From Ascaphus truei (lineage: Eukaryota > Chordata > Amphibia > Anura > Ascaphidae), in the NCBI GenBank assembly GCA_036426205.1, contig CM071573.1:71611240-71675239 (forward strand): a stretch of DNA of 64,000 bases, read 5' to 3'. Each line of letters opens with the position of its first letter. Position 1 is the stretch's first letter. The notes beneath the pieces are model-generated. The model did no database searches. It saw nothing but the letters and a program-made list of their open reading frames with translations, and was not told the origin of the DNA. The translations under genes were made by a program, and so were the position numbers. Below, piece by piece: positions 1 to 12,149 of the stretch.

Positions 1-1582
1 TTAGCACTTAGGTTTTTTCACAAAACACGGTCTATTGTTCTCTCCTCATAAGTAGCGTTCTGAAATGTATCGACCAACTGCATACTCATTCTAAGGTGAA
101 TAAAAACAATACACTGCATTATACTGCTACCAGTGCACATACTCAGGTTCTTGGAAGGGGGAGGGGGCTCTTTTGAAGTCTCCCCACAGAGCTTTTGTAC
201 TTCCTTCTTTTGACCCATGAGATGCTTAAAAAAAATAATTACAAGGGGAGTCTGAGCAGGGTCAATGAATCATTTGCTCTTTTCTCACTGGTGCCAGGGT
301 CAGACAGTGGAGGGCAGGAGGTCTTGGGTTAGAGAAGTCGCCTGGGTAACAAGAGTTTTTGCTTTGAATTAACACTTCAGGGTGCATTTTACAAGAGCTC
401 ACTCAATGTGTTACGCCTTCAACATGTCTGCTAGTGCCTTTTGCAACCAGTTTAAAAGCTTGCGTGAGACCTGAAGGACAATACGAAAGTTAACCGTCCA
501 GTTCTAAAGGTGCAGTACCACTTAGCAGTATACGTCAGGGCTGATTTATCCGTTTTGCAGTCAGAGGGGCGATCAACACAAAGGGACGTTCCATACTCTA
601 AAGCGGCAAAACATGGGAGATCTTATGTTTTAAAAAATATATATTTTCTGTAGTATTAGAGAATAGTGATTGTTTTTTTTTTTTGCTTTTTTATTCAACT
701 CTCAATGCCATTTTTACTGAGTTTTCATCCTTTGGATTCTATAGCAGGTTTTAACCACATCCCCAGCAGTGCAAAATCTTTGTAACAATTTCCTATTTGG
801 GATCATTTGTTGCCAATGCTCCCAGTGGTTTAAGCTGTAAACTGTAACAATAAATAATGTTACCTTGGTAATATCAGGATACATTGTAGCTGCTGGGTTA
901 CACTGACTGAAGGATTGATTGAAACCGAAAGGCAGCCATTATGTTAGGCACACAATTAGGATTTTTCCAGATTTATAACAACAGCACCAAAAAATTGCCA
1001 GCCTAGGTAAGAATGTAGAATTGTACATTGTCACATGCTTTACACTAAAAAAAGGGGAATATAGTATTGCTGCTTTAAGATATGTGTGAGTACAAAGAAT
1101 TGTGAGAACTCTCATGCTCCCACACCCTACAATAAATTGTACATTGGTGGGGACATGGTGAGTAATACTTCACTAAGTAACACATTTTGCAACAAATTCA
1201 AAGTCGCAGTGATAAACTGTGTTATTAGGAAACTAAAGGAATTAAAACGTTAACAGCTTCCAGGCAAACAATATTCAAGCCCATGTATGCCCCCACTTAG
1301 GCCAATCATCAGAATGAAGACGAATGAACTGGTGACCCCTTTTAGTACTGAGGACATTAATGTTGCCAATGTACAGCTTGGAATGCTGAAGCACAGGGAC
1401 CTACTGTCCAAGATGTCACAGCATGGCAGGAACCTACGTACAACAACTCATTCATCTGGTATATGGAATATACAAGGTGACACATAGGACTTCTTGATGG
1501 TACGTTAATGTAACCAGTTACATAATCATTCTGTCACAGAAAATAATACTAGTGTCTCTGTTTTATAAAGAAAACTGTAATG
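1..1582. other. unassigned AT-rich sequence
   Basis: No coding region, repeat with recognisable ends or RNA gene is visible. There is a short poly-T run near 670-685. Short open frames here have no family resemblance and look like chance. Confidence 0.6.
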
Positions 1583-1590
1583 GTCTGGAC

Positions 1591-1779
1591 CATGGGTGGT
1601 CAGCTCCAGTCCTCAAGGGCCACCAACTGGTCAGGTTTTAAGGATATCCCTGCTTCAGCACAGGCAGTTCAATTAGTGTCTCAGACTGCGCCACTGATTG
1701 AGCCACCGGTGCTGAAGCATGGATATCCTGAAAACCTGACCTGTTGGTGACCCTTGAGGACTGGAGTTGGCCACCCCTG
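1591..1779. mobile_element. hAT-type palindromic MITE (family A)
   Basis: This 189-bp element is nearly palindromic: the left half (tcctcaagggcc, ggatatccctgcttcagcac) is mirrored by the right half. It is flanked by a perfect 8-bp direct repeat, gtctggac, at 1583-1590 and 1780-1787. Eight-base TSDs with termini of the CAGGGGTGG type are the hallmark of non-autonomous hAT transposons. It has no coding capacity and would need a transposase from elsewhere. About ten relatives lie in this window. Confidence 0.85.
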
Positions 1780-1787
1780 GTCTGGAC

Positions 1788-2932
1788 TATGTCAGACTCG
1801 GGTTTCATTGTGTCATTCAGTGATACTGGAGAAGTTGCAGGTTAATTGGCAGAGGCGATTTCTAGTGGTGAGAAAGATTACCAGTGACTGCATCACTATC
1901 AACATCCTGATTGCATCATGTCTTTAGGACTGAAATTATGAGAGACAGAGAAAAGGAGGGAGAGTGAGTGAGTGAGAGAGGGGGGAGAAGAGCAACAGTG
2001 AACAGTTAGAGAGAGCAAAATACAAAGAATAGGAATAAAGAGGGTGGGATAATGAAAAATAAAGTGACAGATAAAAGAAAGAGGAGCCATGCTGTGCCAG
2101 GGAGAGGGGGGAAGAAAAAGAACAACTTCTATTTGAATAACAGAAGTGTATTAAATCCACAGTGCTAAAAAGATGCTAATACACTCCTTTTGTTAGGGGC
2201 ACAAAGTGTGAGCTTCTACAGGCTTCTTGGCTGTTAATATAAAGTGTTGGGAGAGGGAGACAAAGGGACAAAGAGGAAGAGGAGGGACGGGGGAAGGGAA
2301 GGAGATGACAGAAGATAGGTGGAGGAGGGTGGAGAGAAAACCACATGATTTATGCCACCACTTCAGCAAATGTTTTGCTCAAATTACCACTGCTGTAGCC
2401 CAAAGGATGTGGGGGAATGAGAAACAGCAAGGACCTTTGCCTTAATGGTTATAACATCTGCAGTAATGAACTCATCACAGGCTTACTCTGCATTCTAACA
2501 GGGCCTGATGGGTTCTCTGCTTCCTGCATGTTCTGTGCTCCCCATAACCCAAACCTTCTGCCACACAGTGACCTAAGCATGACTCTTGTCCAAATCACCA
2601 ATCAACAGATTTATCCCTCCCTTGTGATGGCTGTTCTGTGTTTTATGACTGGCACTTCATGTTGCAAGCTGTAGAAATATCCATATGTCTTTGAAGTGAT
2701 TGTAACATACTCAAGGAGTTAAGACATGGTTAAACCTCTTCATACTGTAGCAGAATGGATTGTAATATACACTGCTATCTCCTTCAGTCTTTACTGGGTT
2801 AAACGCTTCTCTGCCAGAGGAGGCCTACAATGCATGTGGAATGTGCTGAGAAGTTAAACCAAGATGTCGCTAAATATTTCTGCAGAAAATATTCAGCATG
2901 GCTGAGTGTGATGTTCCTTTATGACCATATGC
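1788..2932. other. unassigned sequence with purine-rich tract
   Basis: A GA-rich tract occupies about 1935-2120 and 2250-2340. Nothing coding is convincing. The open frames in the tract are low-complexity products of purine or pyrimidine runs. Confidence 0.5.
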
Positions 2933-3269
2933 CAGTGTTTTTCATCAGGGGTTTCTATGAAGCCTTGGGTTCCTCTGGCATTCTTAAATCTAATCTCAGA
3001 CATGCTATTAGAGAGGGTTGGGGTTCCTTACAATGAATCTAATCTCAGACGCACTATTAGAGATCGTTGGGGTTGCTTACAGTGCATTTGATCTCAGACA
3101 CGCTATTAGAGAGGGTTGGGATTCCTTACAATGCATCTGATCCCAGACGCGCTATTAGACAGGGTTGGGGTTCCTTACAATGCATCTGATCCCAGACGCG
3201 CTATTAGAGAGGGTTGGGGTTCCATAGAATTTCACAATTCCTTAACCATAAAAATTTTGAAAACCACTG
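2933..3269 (-). mobile_element. hAT-like element with internal 49-bp minisatellite
   Basis: Termini cagtgttttt and aaaaccactg are imperfect inverted repeats. The interior holds about five tandem copies of a 49-bp unit containing ctattagagagggttggggt. The same element in the opposite orientation occurs at 55566-56551 and 59998-60981 with about 17 units each. No clear TSD is visible at this copy, so the exact ends are approximate. Confidence 0.7.
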
Positions 3270-3367
3270 TCCTCTGCCATAGTTAATTTGATCCAATGTT
3301 TCAGATTGGATTTCAGCAGTACTTCCTTCATCATACAAACGGAACAAGAGTTAGGAATACAAGAAAG

Positions 3368-3625
3368 TTATATTGTAGATACAAATAGGTACAATATGTG
3401 AAAGGTTGAGTCCCAGCCTTTATTTAAAGAAGCAGCAGCATCAGACCCTGAGAAGAATGAAAGAGGCTTTTGCTGTTCTCTGAACCTTCTTTTTATTAGG
3501 GATTCCACATTCAGGTGTACAACAACCAGTTCTCCCAGCGTGATGTCTCCAGCCACAGAATAGCCAGCAATACCTGCATTAGAAAGTTTGCATCCTTTCA
3601 CTGAAGTTCCACAGACATCCTCATA
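3368..3625 (-). pseudogene. possible family C GPCR (V2R-like) exon remnant
   Basis: The open frame reads about 85 residues and has no upstream start or signal peptide. The stretch CKLSNAGIAGYSVAGDITLG followed by ELVVVH resembles the N-terminal signature of vomeronasal type-2/calcium-sensing-type receptors, roughly C-x-L, then GY-x2-GDI-x-LG-x4-VH. In that family it marks the start of the extracellular ligand-binding domain. The usual double glycine after LG is changed to GE, and the downstream sequence loses similarity after about 30 residues. No partner exons were found nearby. It is therefore either a decayed exon or a chance match; the assignment rests on pattern memory only. Confidence 0.3.
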
Positions 3626-5293
3626 TCACACAACAGCAATAAGGAGTGCAGAAAGAGACAACCTCATATCACATAGCAGCAACAAGGAGTGCAGCAGGCC
3701 CAGGGAAAGAATCCCCCTCCCTTTTATTACTGGTTAATTTGGACCAAACCAAATTAAGTATACCACACAGGGGAGTTGTCTCCCACAACGTACACAATTA
3801 GCAAACATAATACACTTCACACAACATACAATTTTCTATAGCAAGACCCCCAAAAAAACAGTACCTTTTACAAACATCGCATGCATGTCTTTACTCTGTA
3901 AAATAAATGACATTCAGTATCACTTACTTTAATTCCCCCCCCCTCCATACCATGGTATAATCCACCCTGAATGATATGCAGGAAGGAAACGCCCTTTTCC
4001 TTTTTAACAGAGACTGCCCATGGCTGTGTAACATCAAACTGTGTTTAACTCCAACCAGACCTGTATTGTACTGACTGACCTCAGGATACCACATTAAAGG
4101 TTAGTAAAGTTTCAGAGAAAGGAAACAAAAAAAAAAGATCGCTGGGCCCAGCAAAAAAAGACAGAAACAGAATGAAAGAAAGTTAAAGTGGTGCACTTGA
4201 TGCCAGAAAGCAAACATGCATTTAACTTCTACAAAAGTACAAGCAGCCCTGTCACACAATATACTCGCAAAAAAAAAAAACGACTCTTCATTTCATCCTA
4301 ACCATTTCACCCCAAAACACACTAGCAACAACTCCTGTTTCAATGCTCTAGGTATCTCTAAAGATGCTGCAGCACTGCACATTGCCTATATTACTGCCCC
4401 TAACCCATGCTACTTTTAACACAATATACAGAAATATGTGAGAGAATCTCAGAAGATTTTCATTGAATGGCAATCCTTGTGTAATATATGCCATAGCAGC
4501 ATTGCTGTACACATCTCTTTATTTCTAGTGCCCCTGCTTCTCTGCACCGTGACTCCCTTCTCTCACTGCCTCTGTCCCTTTCCTGCTAAAGGAAGGGAAA
4601 AAAACAGAAGAGGAGAGAAAGTCTGAATAATGGCAGAATTTTTCAGGATACACCCTAGAGACTGTAAGCTCTTTGGGTCAGTGATCCCATACCATCCGTA
4701 TGTATAAACTTGGTAATATTTTGTGTTAAGCTACTGTCTCTGCATGGTGCTTCTTAATATGTTGCAGTATTAAAAATTCATGATGATAATAATATCCATA
4801 GTTGCAAGGTGACAAAGCAACCATAAATCTTTGTGTCATCTCTGTGCCATGGCTGTATTTTCCTACCTATTATAAAATAAAATATTTTGCAATCTTGTCT
4901 TGGTTCAACATCCATTTTCATTTAATATTAATAGTTTGTGGAGCTATACACACCCCTGCTTAATATCAAATCAATTACCTTTACATAAAAAAGTTAACTA
5001 TGCTTCGGTATTCTTATTATTGCAATGTATAGCTCTAAAGATTTATCTTGAATAAGGGACTTAAAACACGATGACATCAACTTAGGTCATTGGATCTAAC
5101 CATGATTCTGGTCAGAGTACCATTTTTTTTACCACCTCATAAAACACATCCTCACTGGTTCACGTCACTTTTCAATGCCTCTGCCAGTTGTAGGAAGGTT
5201 TCCATTTCGCCTGCAGTCATGGTTGACAATATTCCCAAACTTCATCCAGGGAGACTGTCCCCTTCCATCAAATATCAAAACAAAGGTCTATTG
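3626..5293. other. unassigned AT-rich sequence
   Basis: No recognisable gene or repeat boundary. Several poly-A runs occur (4115-4130, 4268-4280). Open frames are short and composition-driven. Confidence 0.5.
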
Positions 5294-5467
5294 CAGGGGT
5301 GGCCAACTCCAGTCTTCAAGGGCCCCCAACTGGTCAGGTTTTCAAGATATCCCTGCTTCAGCACAGGCTTTGACTGAGCCACTGATTGAGCCGCCTGTGC
5401 CGAAGCAGGGATATCCTGAAAACCTGACCTGTTGGTGGCTCTTGAGGACTGAAGTTGGCCACCCCTG
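5294..5467. mobile_element. hAT-type palindromic MITE (family A)
   Basis: Termini are caggggtggccaactcc and ggccacccctg. The flanks share gtctattg (ending at 5293, repeated across the right edge at about 5467-5474), consistent with an 8-bp TSD whose G overlaps the terminus. The two arms are mirror images around a centre near 5380. Non-coding. Confidence 0.85.
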
Positions 5468-5554
5468 TCTATTGGGAGTGCAGGAAAAGGGATTTGCAGA
5501 GAGTGGGTACAGAAAGTTGCCGTAGACAGGCAATCCTAAAATACTAGCTATGCA

Positions 5555-5983
5555 CAGGGCCAGTTTTAGAATTTTCCCTCCCATAGGATGTACCTTTTTT
5601 CCTCCTCCTCTTGTATCGTCCCGACGTCATGTGGCGACGCGTTCCCATTACAACGGGATGCCATGTGATGTCACGTTGTCATAGCAATGTGCTGCCATGT
5701 GATGTCATGGCGTCATTTGACGCCGCAATGCTCCTGCAGAAGGAGGAGGGTGATGCTGCAGGAGGTAAGAGACCTTTACTTTTACAGAGGCCCCCCACAC
5801 TCTCCACCAGCAATCAGTTTAATTGTAGTGGGGAAGAGAGCGGGGCCTCTATAACCGCACCGGCCGCCCCCCCTGAAACTTGCCGCCCCCCTGAAATTTG
5901 CCGCCCCCCTGAAATTTGCCGCCCCCCTGAAATTTGCCGCCCCAAGCCCGAGCCTAGTAGGCCTGTGCCTAAATATGGGCCTG
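5555..5983. mobile_element. hAT-type MITE with internal short tandem repeat
   Basis: Termini are cagggcc and gggcctg, and the perfect 8-bp TSD gctatgca lies at 5547-5554 and 5984-5991. The right third contains about four tandem copies of a unit close to cctgaaatttgccgccc (5872-5942). Open frames through this repeat are composition artefacts. The element is GC-rich relative to its flanks. Confidence 0.85.
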
Positions 5984-5991
5984 GCTATGCA

Positions 5992-7448
5992 TAACAGCAA
6001 ACACATTTCATCATGAAATATGTAGCCTATTCTATGCCACAGTGGCCAACATTGCCTGAAAACAAATAATCCTGTAACAACACACTGTAAACCTGAAATC
6101 CCCATATTACAGCATGTAAATGGTTAAATCCCTTCTGCCTCTCTACTACTTCCATCTCGGCTTTGTCTTCTTCCCCTGTGTCGCTGCGAATCTATACTGT
6201 CCGTACCCTTATTACAAAGGGGAAAAAAGGAGAGTAATTACTGCAGCGCCCAGGAAACAACCTAGAAACGGTTATCCAGAAGGCTAATGCTTGGTGAAGA
6301 CGCCTAATAAGTAAGCAGGGAGCTAAAAGTGACAAGGATGAACTCATTTGTGAATCTTTCTATCTGGAATGGGTTTAGAGGTGCTGGCAAAGGCCAGGGG
6401 CACTGGGATTTGTTTTGGGGTCTTTAGAAGAGAATCCCTTAAATTCGGAAAGAGTTGACAACTACAGTGCTTTCTGTGCAAAATGTATCCAGCATTAAAA
6501 TAGGTCCAATCTCCCTCACATTGCTGGCACAACCCTGCAACTACAGCCAACAACATTCTCATAATCACTGCATTAACATATCATTACATGTTGTATAAAG
6601 CTGCAGACAAACATGGGCTCTCCAAGGACCCTATTTAAATGACTTACTGGATTTAGTTTCTGGATACGTCCCAATTACAATGTTATATAGTGTTAGTTAT
6701 GTGTCGGAATGAAGATGACATACACTGCTCTGAAAAGCTGCAAATTGCTAGGTATGGGGGAGAGGGCAGCTAATATGGGAAAATAATAAAACAAACATAT
6801 TATTCAAATATACTTGATGTAGTGGTATGTCATCTGAAAATACCCCTAATTGATGATGGTGGAAATATGAGTCATTTATTTAAAGCACCAATCTGTGCTA
6901 ATCCCAATTTCTGTGCGCTTTATTTTGCCACACTGTTTTTATTTTTTACATCTGACGCTTCATTCGGAAGATATAAACATTTGAAATATTTAATGTCTGG
7001 GATGTCGAAATGGAGCTCTCCCCAGACCCATTGCAGTCTAAAGGTTATTATGGGTAACTTCTAAAGCAACAGATTAAGAAAATCATGAAGTTGCAATGCT
7101 CAGGGAGCCAGATAATAACATTATAGAAGTTAAACTCACATTGGTTTTCTGGGGGGGAGGGGGGGGGGGATTGCTGCTTTGAACACAAGGTGGATTGGAA
7201 AATATTCAATAACGTATTGGTGGTCAGCTGTCCCGACCTCAGAAATACTCTCCACTCTTTTTCCTGCGAATCAGAGGAACCTAACTCAGTGGGAAACAGA
7301 AACCGTGCCAGGAACAAAGTATGAATACTGAAGTGATCTCTGTTGTGCTGGGCAGGGCAATGCCTGGCAAAAGATGCACATGTTATAGTTACTGCTGAGC
7401 AAGTACGTAACAAGGGCTGCCAAGATCATCCTGGAAAGTGTCCTGATA
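5992..7448. other. unassigned AT-rich sequence
   Basis: Nothing coding or repetitive is recognised apart from a G-rich run at 7151-7170. Confidence 0.5.
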
Positions 7449-7661
7449 CTAGAGGTCCTAAACTCCCATCCTCAAGATCCCCCAACAGGTCAGGTTTTCG
7501 GGATATTCCTGCGTCCGCACATATGGCTCAATCAGTGGCTCAGTCTAAGAGCCTGCTTCAATACAGGTGGGCTCAGTCGATTGAGCCACCTGTGCTGAAG
7601 CAGGGATATCCTAAAAACCTGACCTGTTGGGGATCTTGAGGACTGGATTTTAAAACCCTGG
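7449..7661. mobile_element. hAT-type palindromic MITE (family A, diverged)
   Basis: The core arms (caacaggtcaggttttcggg and the mirrored ctaaaaacctgacctgttgg) match family A. The ends are diverged (ctagaggtcctaaactcc, ttttaaaaccctgg), so no certain TSD can be read. Confidence 0.7.
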
Positions 7662-8285
7662 TTATAGATAATCACTGCCTTTTCATTTGCAAACCTGGGG
7701 TACTATTACTTGTTGATAAGTAAACTCCCAGTTCTGCGGTTTCCTAAACTAAAAGGGATATATGTTAACCACAGGCCAAACTAAACCTGCAAACCTGCTT
7801 CTCTATCACAGAACAGGAGGAGCCGTCATAAGCAAAGGTATGATTTGATATCCCGGAATAGGAGAGTTACTCTGTATCATTTATATTCACTTCTCTGATG
7901 GATATTCTTACGATAAATTTAGAGATACTGCTTTTTAAATGCAACTACCAGCATTTTGTAATACCACAGGATACACTTTAGGATAAGTAATGTTTTTCTT
8001 TGTTCGTGAGTTTAATGTAGTATATGTGGCTTTCTCCGATGGAATGAACAGAAACTAAGTGTCTCATCTGTCTCTCTGCTTCTCCTGTTACAGTTTGGAT
8101 TTTACAAGTAACTAACGTAACTAAAGAATTGATTGCATTTGTACCGTATAAAAAACTGTATTCATTCCATAGCTCAAATGTGTTGGCAGCTGTCACAATC
8201 ATCAGCATCCTCTTCTTCAGCCCTTGTCGATTTTGGATGAAGGCCTTCCCAATAATCTTCCAAGTACTGCCCTTCTTGTCCATGT
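7662..8285. other. unassigned AT-rich sequence
   Basis: No recognised feature. A minus-strand open frame across 7978-8394 is half encoded by the adjacent TA repeat and is not credible. Confidence 0.45.
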
Positions 8286-8298
8286 TGCTCCAACTAAT

Positions 8299-8382
8299 TT
8301 GATATATACAGTATATATATATATAGATATACAGTATAGATACTGTATAGATATACAGTGTACATATATATATATATATATT
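8299..8382. repeat. TA-rich microsatellite with palindromic core
   Basis: Repeats of atatatat are interspersed with atatacagtatagatactgtatagatatacagt, read here as short pieces around a self-complementary centre. It would fold as a hairpin in single strands. Confidence 0.7.
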
Positions 8383-8385
8383 ACA

Positions 8386-8974
8386 ACAAGACAAACTGCC
8401 TGCAACAGACTAAGCAAATAATAAGTACTTAAATTAGTAATATAATAACCACTAACGGTGCTAGGGACTAGAAGTAATATAACAATGAAAAGAAAAAGAA
8501 AAGCGTCCCAACTCAGCACTCAAGTATACTCAGAACAAATATCAAAGAAAATTATGATTTATTTAACAGCACAAATAATCAAACATAAAATACAAAAAAT
8601 ATTAAAACAAACCCTGACATGCTCCTGTGATAGAATATGTATCAGACAGGGGAAATCTCCTATGAAGATACTGATGGACCCCTAATACCCAAGGCAAGGG
8701 AAAAAAGCCTATAAGCACAAAATATATGTAGAACAAGGGGTTAACAATAACCACTTGAACCTACAAGGCCGGCCTCACCCCTAGTAAATATAAAACCACA
8801 CAGCAAGCATAGATCTACACATGCACCAAATTGCCTAAACATGCTGATGTTCACTCATCTCTTATTAGTGAAAGCACATGTATGCCTGTCTGGATGTCCT
8901 GGGTCCTAGGGGAAATCCATGGTCCCTTGGCCCGCCGCAAACCTCTCATTCCTGAGGCGGGAGTGAAGGGCAAA
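8386..8974. other. unassigned AT-rich sequence
   Basis: No gene or repeat family recognised. Confidence 0.4.
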
Positions 8975-8977
8975 GGA

Positions 8978-9176
8978 CACAACACACACACACAAACACA
9001 CACACCACAACACACACACAACACACAACAACACCACCACACCACACACACACCACACACACACCCACACACACAACACACACACAACACACACCACACA
9101 CAAACAAACACACACAAAAACCACACACACACAAACTCTCTTCTCTCTCTCTTCTCTCTCTATCTCTCTCTCTATA
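8978..9176. repeat. CA-rich then CT-rich microsatellite
   Basis: Interrupted acacac/aacacacac repeats (8978-9133) run into ctctct repeats (9134-9174). Cysteine/valine-rich minus-strand frames and His/Thr-rich plus-strand frames here are low-complexity artefacts. Confidence 0.85.
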
Positions 9177-9530
9177 GTGTTGCATGGCCTCACTCCCCAT
9201 AGCGAGATAGGAAAGAAAGAGAAAAAAAAAAGAAAGAAGAAAGAAGAGACTAAGACACAAACATCAAGAAAAGAAACAGAAATCAGAAGATTTTTACAAG
9301 ACAAGACAAGAGTCACTCAAAGAAGAACTAAGAGAAACAACAGTCAAAAAGGAAAAAGAAACTAACACCTCCAAGTACAGACAGAAGGAAAAAGCAGAAA
9401 AAAGGTCAAAAGAAACAACAGCTAAATTACAAAAACCGTTTCACTTAACAGGTTGCAAATAAATAAATAAAAAACTGAAAAAAAATCCTTTCTACTCGTA
9501 ATCCTCCTTTTTTCCTAAAAAGATCCAAGC
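9177..9530. other. purine-rich low-complexity sequence
   Basis: An A- and GA-rich tract (gaaagaaagagaaaaaaaaa and similar) ending at a short aaataaataaa run near 9460. No gene. Confidence 0.5.
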
Positions 9531-9564
9531 TCTATCCCCCTACATTCTCCGACAACATCCCCAG

Positions 9565-9895
9565 CCGCACTATCACGTGCGCTCCCGGACGAGGGGAAGC
9601 GCGGGCCGGGCCTCCTGCACTCCCCCGGCCTCCTGCACTCCCCTGGCCTCCTGCACTCCCCCGGCCTCCTGCACGCACTATCACGTGCGCTCCCGGACGG
9701 AGGGGAAGTGCGGCCCGGCCCTCCTGCACTCCCCCGGCCTCCTGCACTCCTCCGGCCTCCTGCAATCCCCCGGCTTCCTGCACTCCCCCGGCTTCCTGCA
9801 CTCCCCCGGCCTCCTGCACGCACTATCACGTGCGCTCCCGGACGGAGGAGAAGCGCGGGCCGGGCCTCCTGCACTCACCCTCACGTGGCGCGGGT
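9565..9895. repeat. GC-rich minisatellite
   Basis: Tandem cctcctgcactcccccgg-type units (18 bp) are grouped in three blocks, each preceded by a copy of gcactatcacgtgcgctccc (about 9568, 9676, 9823). Being a multiple of three, the unit keeps frames open on both strands, which explains the long proline/glycine-rich open frames. No start context or domain supports a protein. Confidence 0.85.
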
Positions 9896-10026
9896 CTCCT
9901 GCCCCAGCCTGCCACTCTTGCCCCCCTGCCAGCTTCCGAACCCACCTCCTGCCCCAGCCTGATGCCACGGGGATATCCGTGCCAGGAGGGGAACCGTCTG
10001 CCGCCAGGAAACACCACCCGGTCAAG

Positions 10027-10562
10027 GTAAGTCACCCACCGTCTCCCACCCATGCACTGTCACCCAGTTACCCACCGTCTCCCACCCACCCACTGTCACC
10101 CAGTCAAAGTCACCCACCCACCCAGTCAAAGTCACCCACAAACCCACCCACCCAGTCACTCACTCACCCACTTTCCCCCAGTCACCCACTTTCCCCCAGT
10201 CACCCACTTTCCGCCAGTCACCCACTTTCCCCCAGTCACCCACATTCCCCCAGTCACCCACTTTCCCCCAGTCACCCACTTTCACCCAGTCACACACTCA
10301 CTCACCCACCCACTCACCCACCCACTCACTCACCCACCCACTCACCCACCCACTCACCCACCCACCCACTCACTCACCCACCCACTCACCCACCCACTCA
10401 GTCACCCACCCACCGACCCAAAGTCACCCACCCACCGACCCAAAGTCAAACCGACCCAAAGTCACCCACCCACTCAGTCACCAACCCACCCACCCACTCA
10501 GTCACCGACCCACCCACCCACTCAGTCACCCACCCACACACTCAGTCAACTGAGTCACCCAC
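10027..10562. repeat. cacccac/cactcacc minisatellite
   Basis: Variable tandem units built from cacccactcac and ccccagtcacccactttc fill about 535 bp. The absence of G-poor stop codons keeps several frames open. This is low-complexity DNA, not a gene. Confidence 0.85.
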
Positions 10563-10565
10563 CTA

Positions 10566-11820
10566 GCTGTCAACGGGGGGGGGAAGCCCAACCCTGTCGC
10601 CCGCCCCCCCAAAATTACATCCCGGGCAACGCCGGCTATATCAACTAGTATATTATATACATACACCGTAAATGCAGTTGGTATAATCAAGGCAAACCAG
10701 GCACTGTACCAAAAAGAGACCGTTAGTATAGGATCAACAATGGTTAACAGTTCACATCAGTTACCATAGTCCATGAGACCATCCATGCCACACTGTGATA
10801 GTAAAATGTCCAAAGGGTAAAGATCTTCCAATTGAGGGGTCCATCCGCAAGGGAGTCAGGGAAAAACAAACGCCCCTTTGTCGATCTGCTCTCCGACTGC
10901 GCATGCGTGATCGGCACGTGCCCAACTGCCAATTCCACAAGAGCAGCCGGCACGTGCTGATTGTGCATGCGCAGTCAGTGAGCGGATCGGCTGATTTGCG
11001 CATGCGGCAGTCGGCGACAAATATGGTGACCCTAGAGAGCGTGCTGCCTGGGGTATAGCTACGCCACTGCTTATAGGTAATCTTATAGCAGCACCGTTCC
11101 AGAGTGTGCCCCAATCCCTTCACACACACACTATATATAAATAATGTACATGTATCATTGTAATATTTTGGGGTTAATATCATGCTATTCAAAAATGACT
11201 TGTCAAAGCACAGAGCTGACCGTAGTCCGTCGATATGGTGTTCTTTCAAAATATTAAGTCCATTCTTTTTTATACAAGTTAACAGGCAGAGAAAACAATG
11301 GGGGAAAAACAACAAATTAGAATCTGTTTCATATCAACTCTTGGGAACAGATACAAAATGTTCCTGAACACAAAATGTTAGTGCATTAAAAATTATATTC
11401 CTGAAATTAAATACACAGCAACAGTGAGATCTTTTGATATACTGGATTTTCTCAGGACAATTGGTCCTATATTTGGAACCAATGTAATTATATTTCCCAT
11501 ACTTAAGGAAATGGAGTGCTGAGATATCTGAATTATGTCTGAGTGGAACTTCCTGCGCTATTCTGCTCAGGCTGTTTCCCAGGTTATCGGCTTGTGCCAT
11601 GGTTATTCAATACCTTTTGCTTGCAGCTAAGAATGAGTCGTTCTGCTAATGGACAGAACTTGCCTAATTTGAGATGAGACAGCAGGACTATTCATCAATT
11701 TCCAGGAGCTGGAACACTGCCTTAAAACTAGTGTGAAATGCATTGTGCAGAATGTGTCAATGTATCCAGTGGTTTTGCTTCTATATTGGCTACAATTATA
11801 TAAAGGTAGCAGTGGGTGGG
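10566..11820. other. unassigned sequence, GC-rich patch at 10870-11060
   Basis: The patch contains several tgcgcatgcg/gcatgcgc motifs in mirrored positions and may be a diverged MITE, but no matched ends or TSD could be read. The remainder is plain AT-rich sequence. Confidence 0.4.
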
Positions 11821-11826
11821 GTGTTA

Positions 11827-12115
11827 GGCCAGGTGCTCAGTGGCTGCTGGGGCGCGTGCGTCACACACTACAGCACAGCCCTCTATGGGGCAGGCCACAG
11901 TGGCCCTGTGTGTGTGGGCGCGCAAAGCGCTGTGACGTGTACGCTGGCAGGGAAGACAAGAATTTTGTCTTCCTGTGCCGCGGTCGTGCTCTGCGGGCAG
12001 CCAATGGAAGGGCAGATATGCCCCGCCATGCCCCCCTCGTGCATCCCATTGCTCTCCTACAGACCACAGATCGCGGCTGTATTCTGCGCACGCAGGGAGC
12101 ACTGGGACCGTAGCC
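11827..12115. mobile_element. Harbinger-like MITE
   Basis: A 289-bp GC-rich block inside AT-rich sequence begins ggccaggtgctcagtgg and ends gcactgggaccgtagcc, imperfect inverted repeats. TTA flanks both sides (11824-11826 and 12116-12118), fitting a 3-bp TSD of PIF/Harbinger type. Terminal match is only moderate, so superfamily assignment is an inference. Confidence 0.55.
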
Positions 12116-12149
12116 TTAAATGGAACAGAACACGTCACAAGGCACATGT

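Noticed and set aside
5611..6105. 127- and 107-codon frames on opposite strands
   Set aside because: Both fall mostly within the hAT MITE 5555-5983 and its short tandem repeat.
8851..9316. Cys/Val-rich minus-strand open frames
   Set aside because: Direct translation of CA and CT microsatellites.
9577..10566. Long plus-strand open frame of 329 codons rich in Pro, Ser, His and Thr
   Set aside because: It is produced entirely by two minisatellites whose periods keep the frame open; neighbouring frames and the opposite strand are also open, and no domain or splice context exists.
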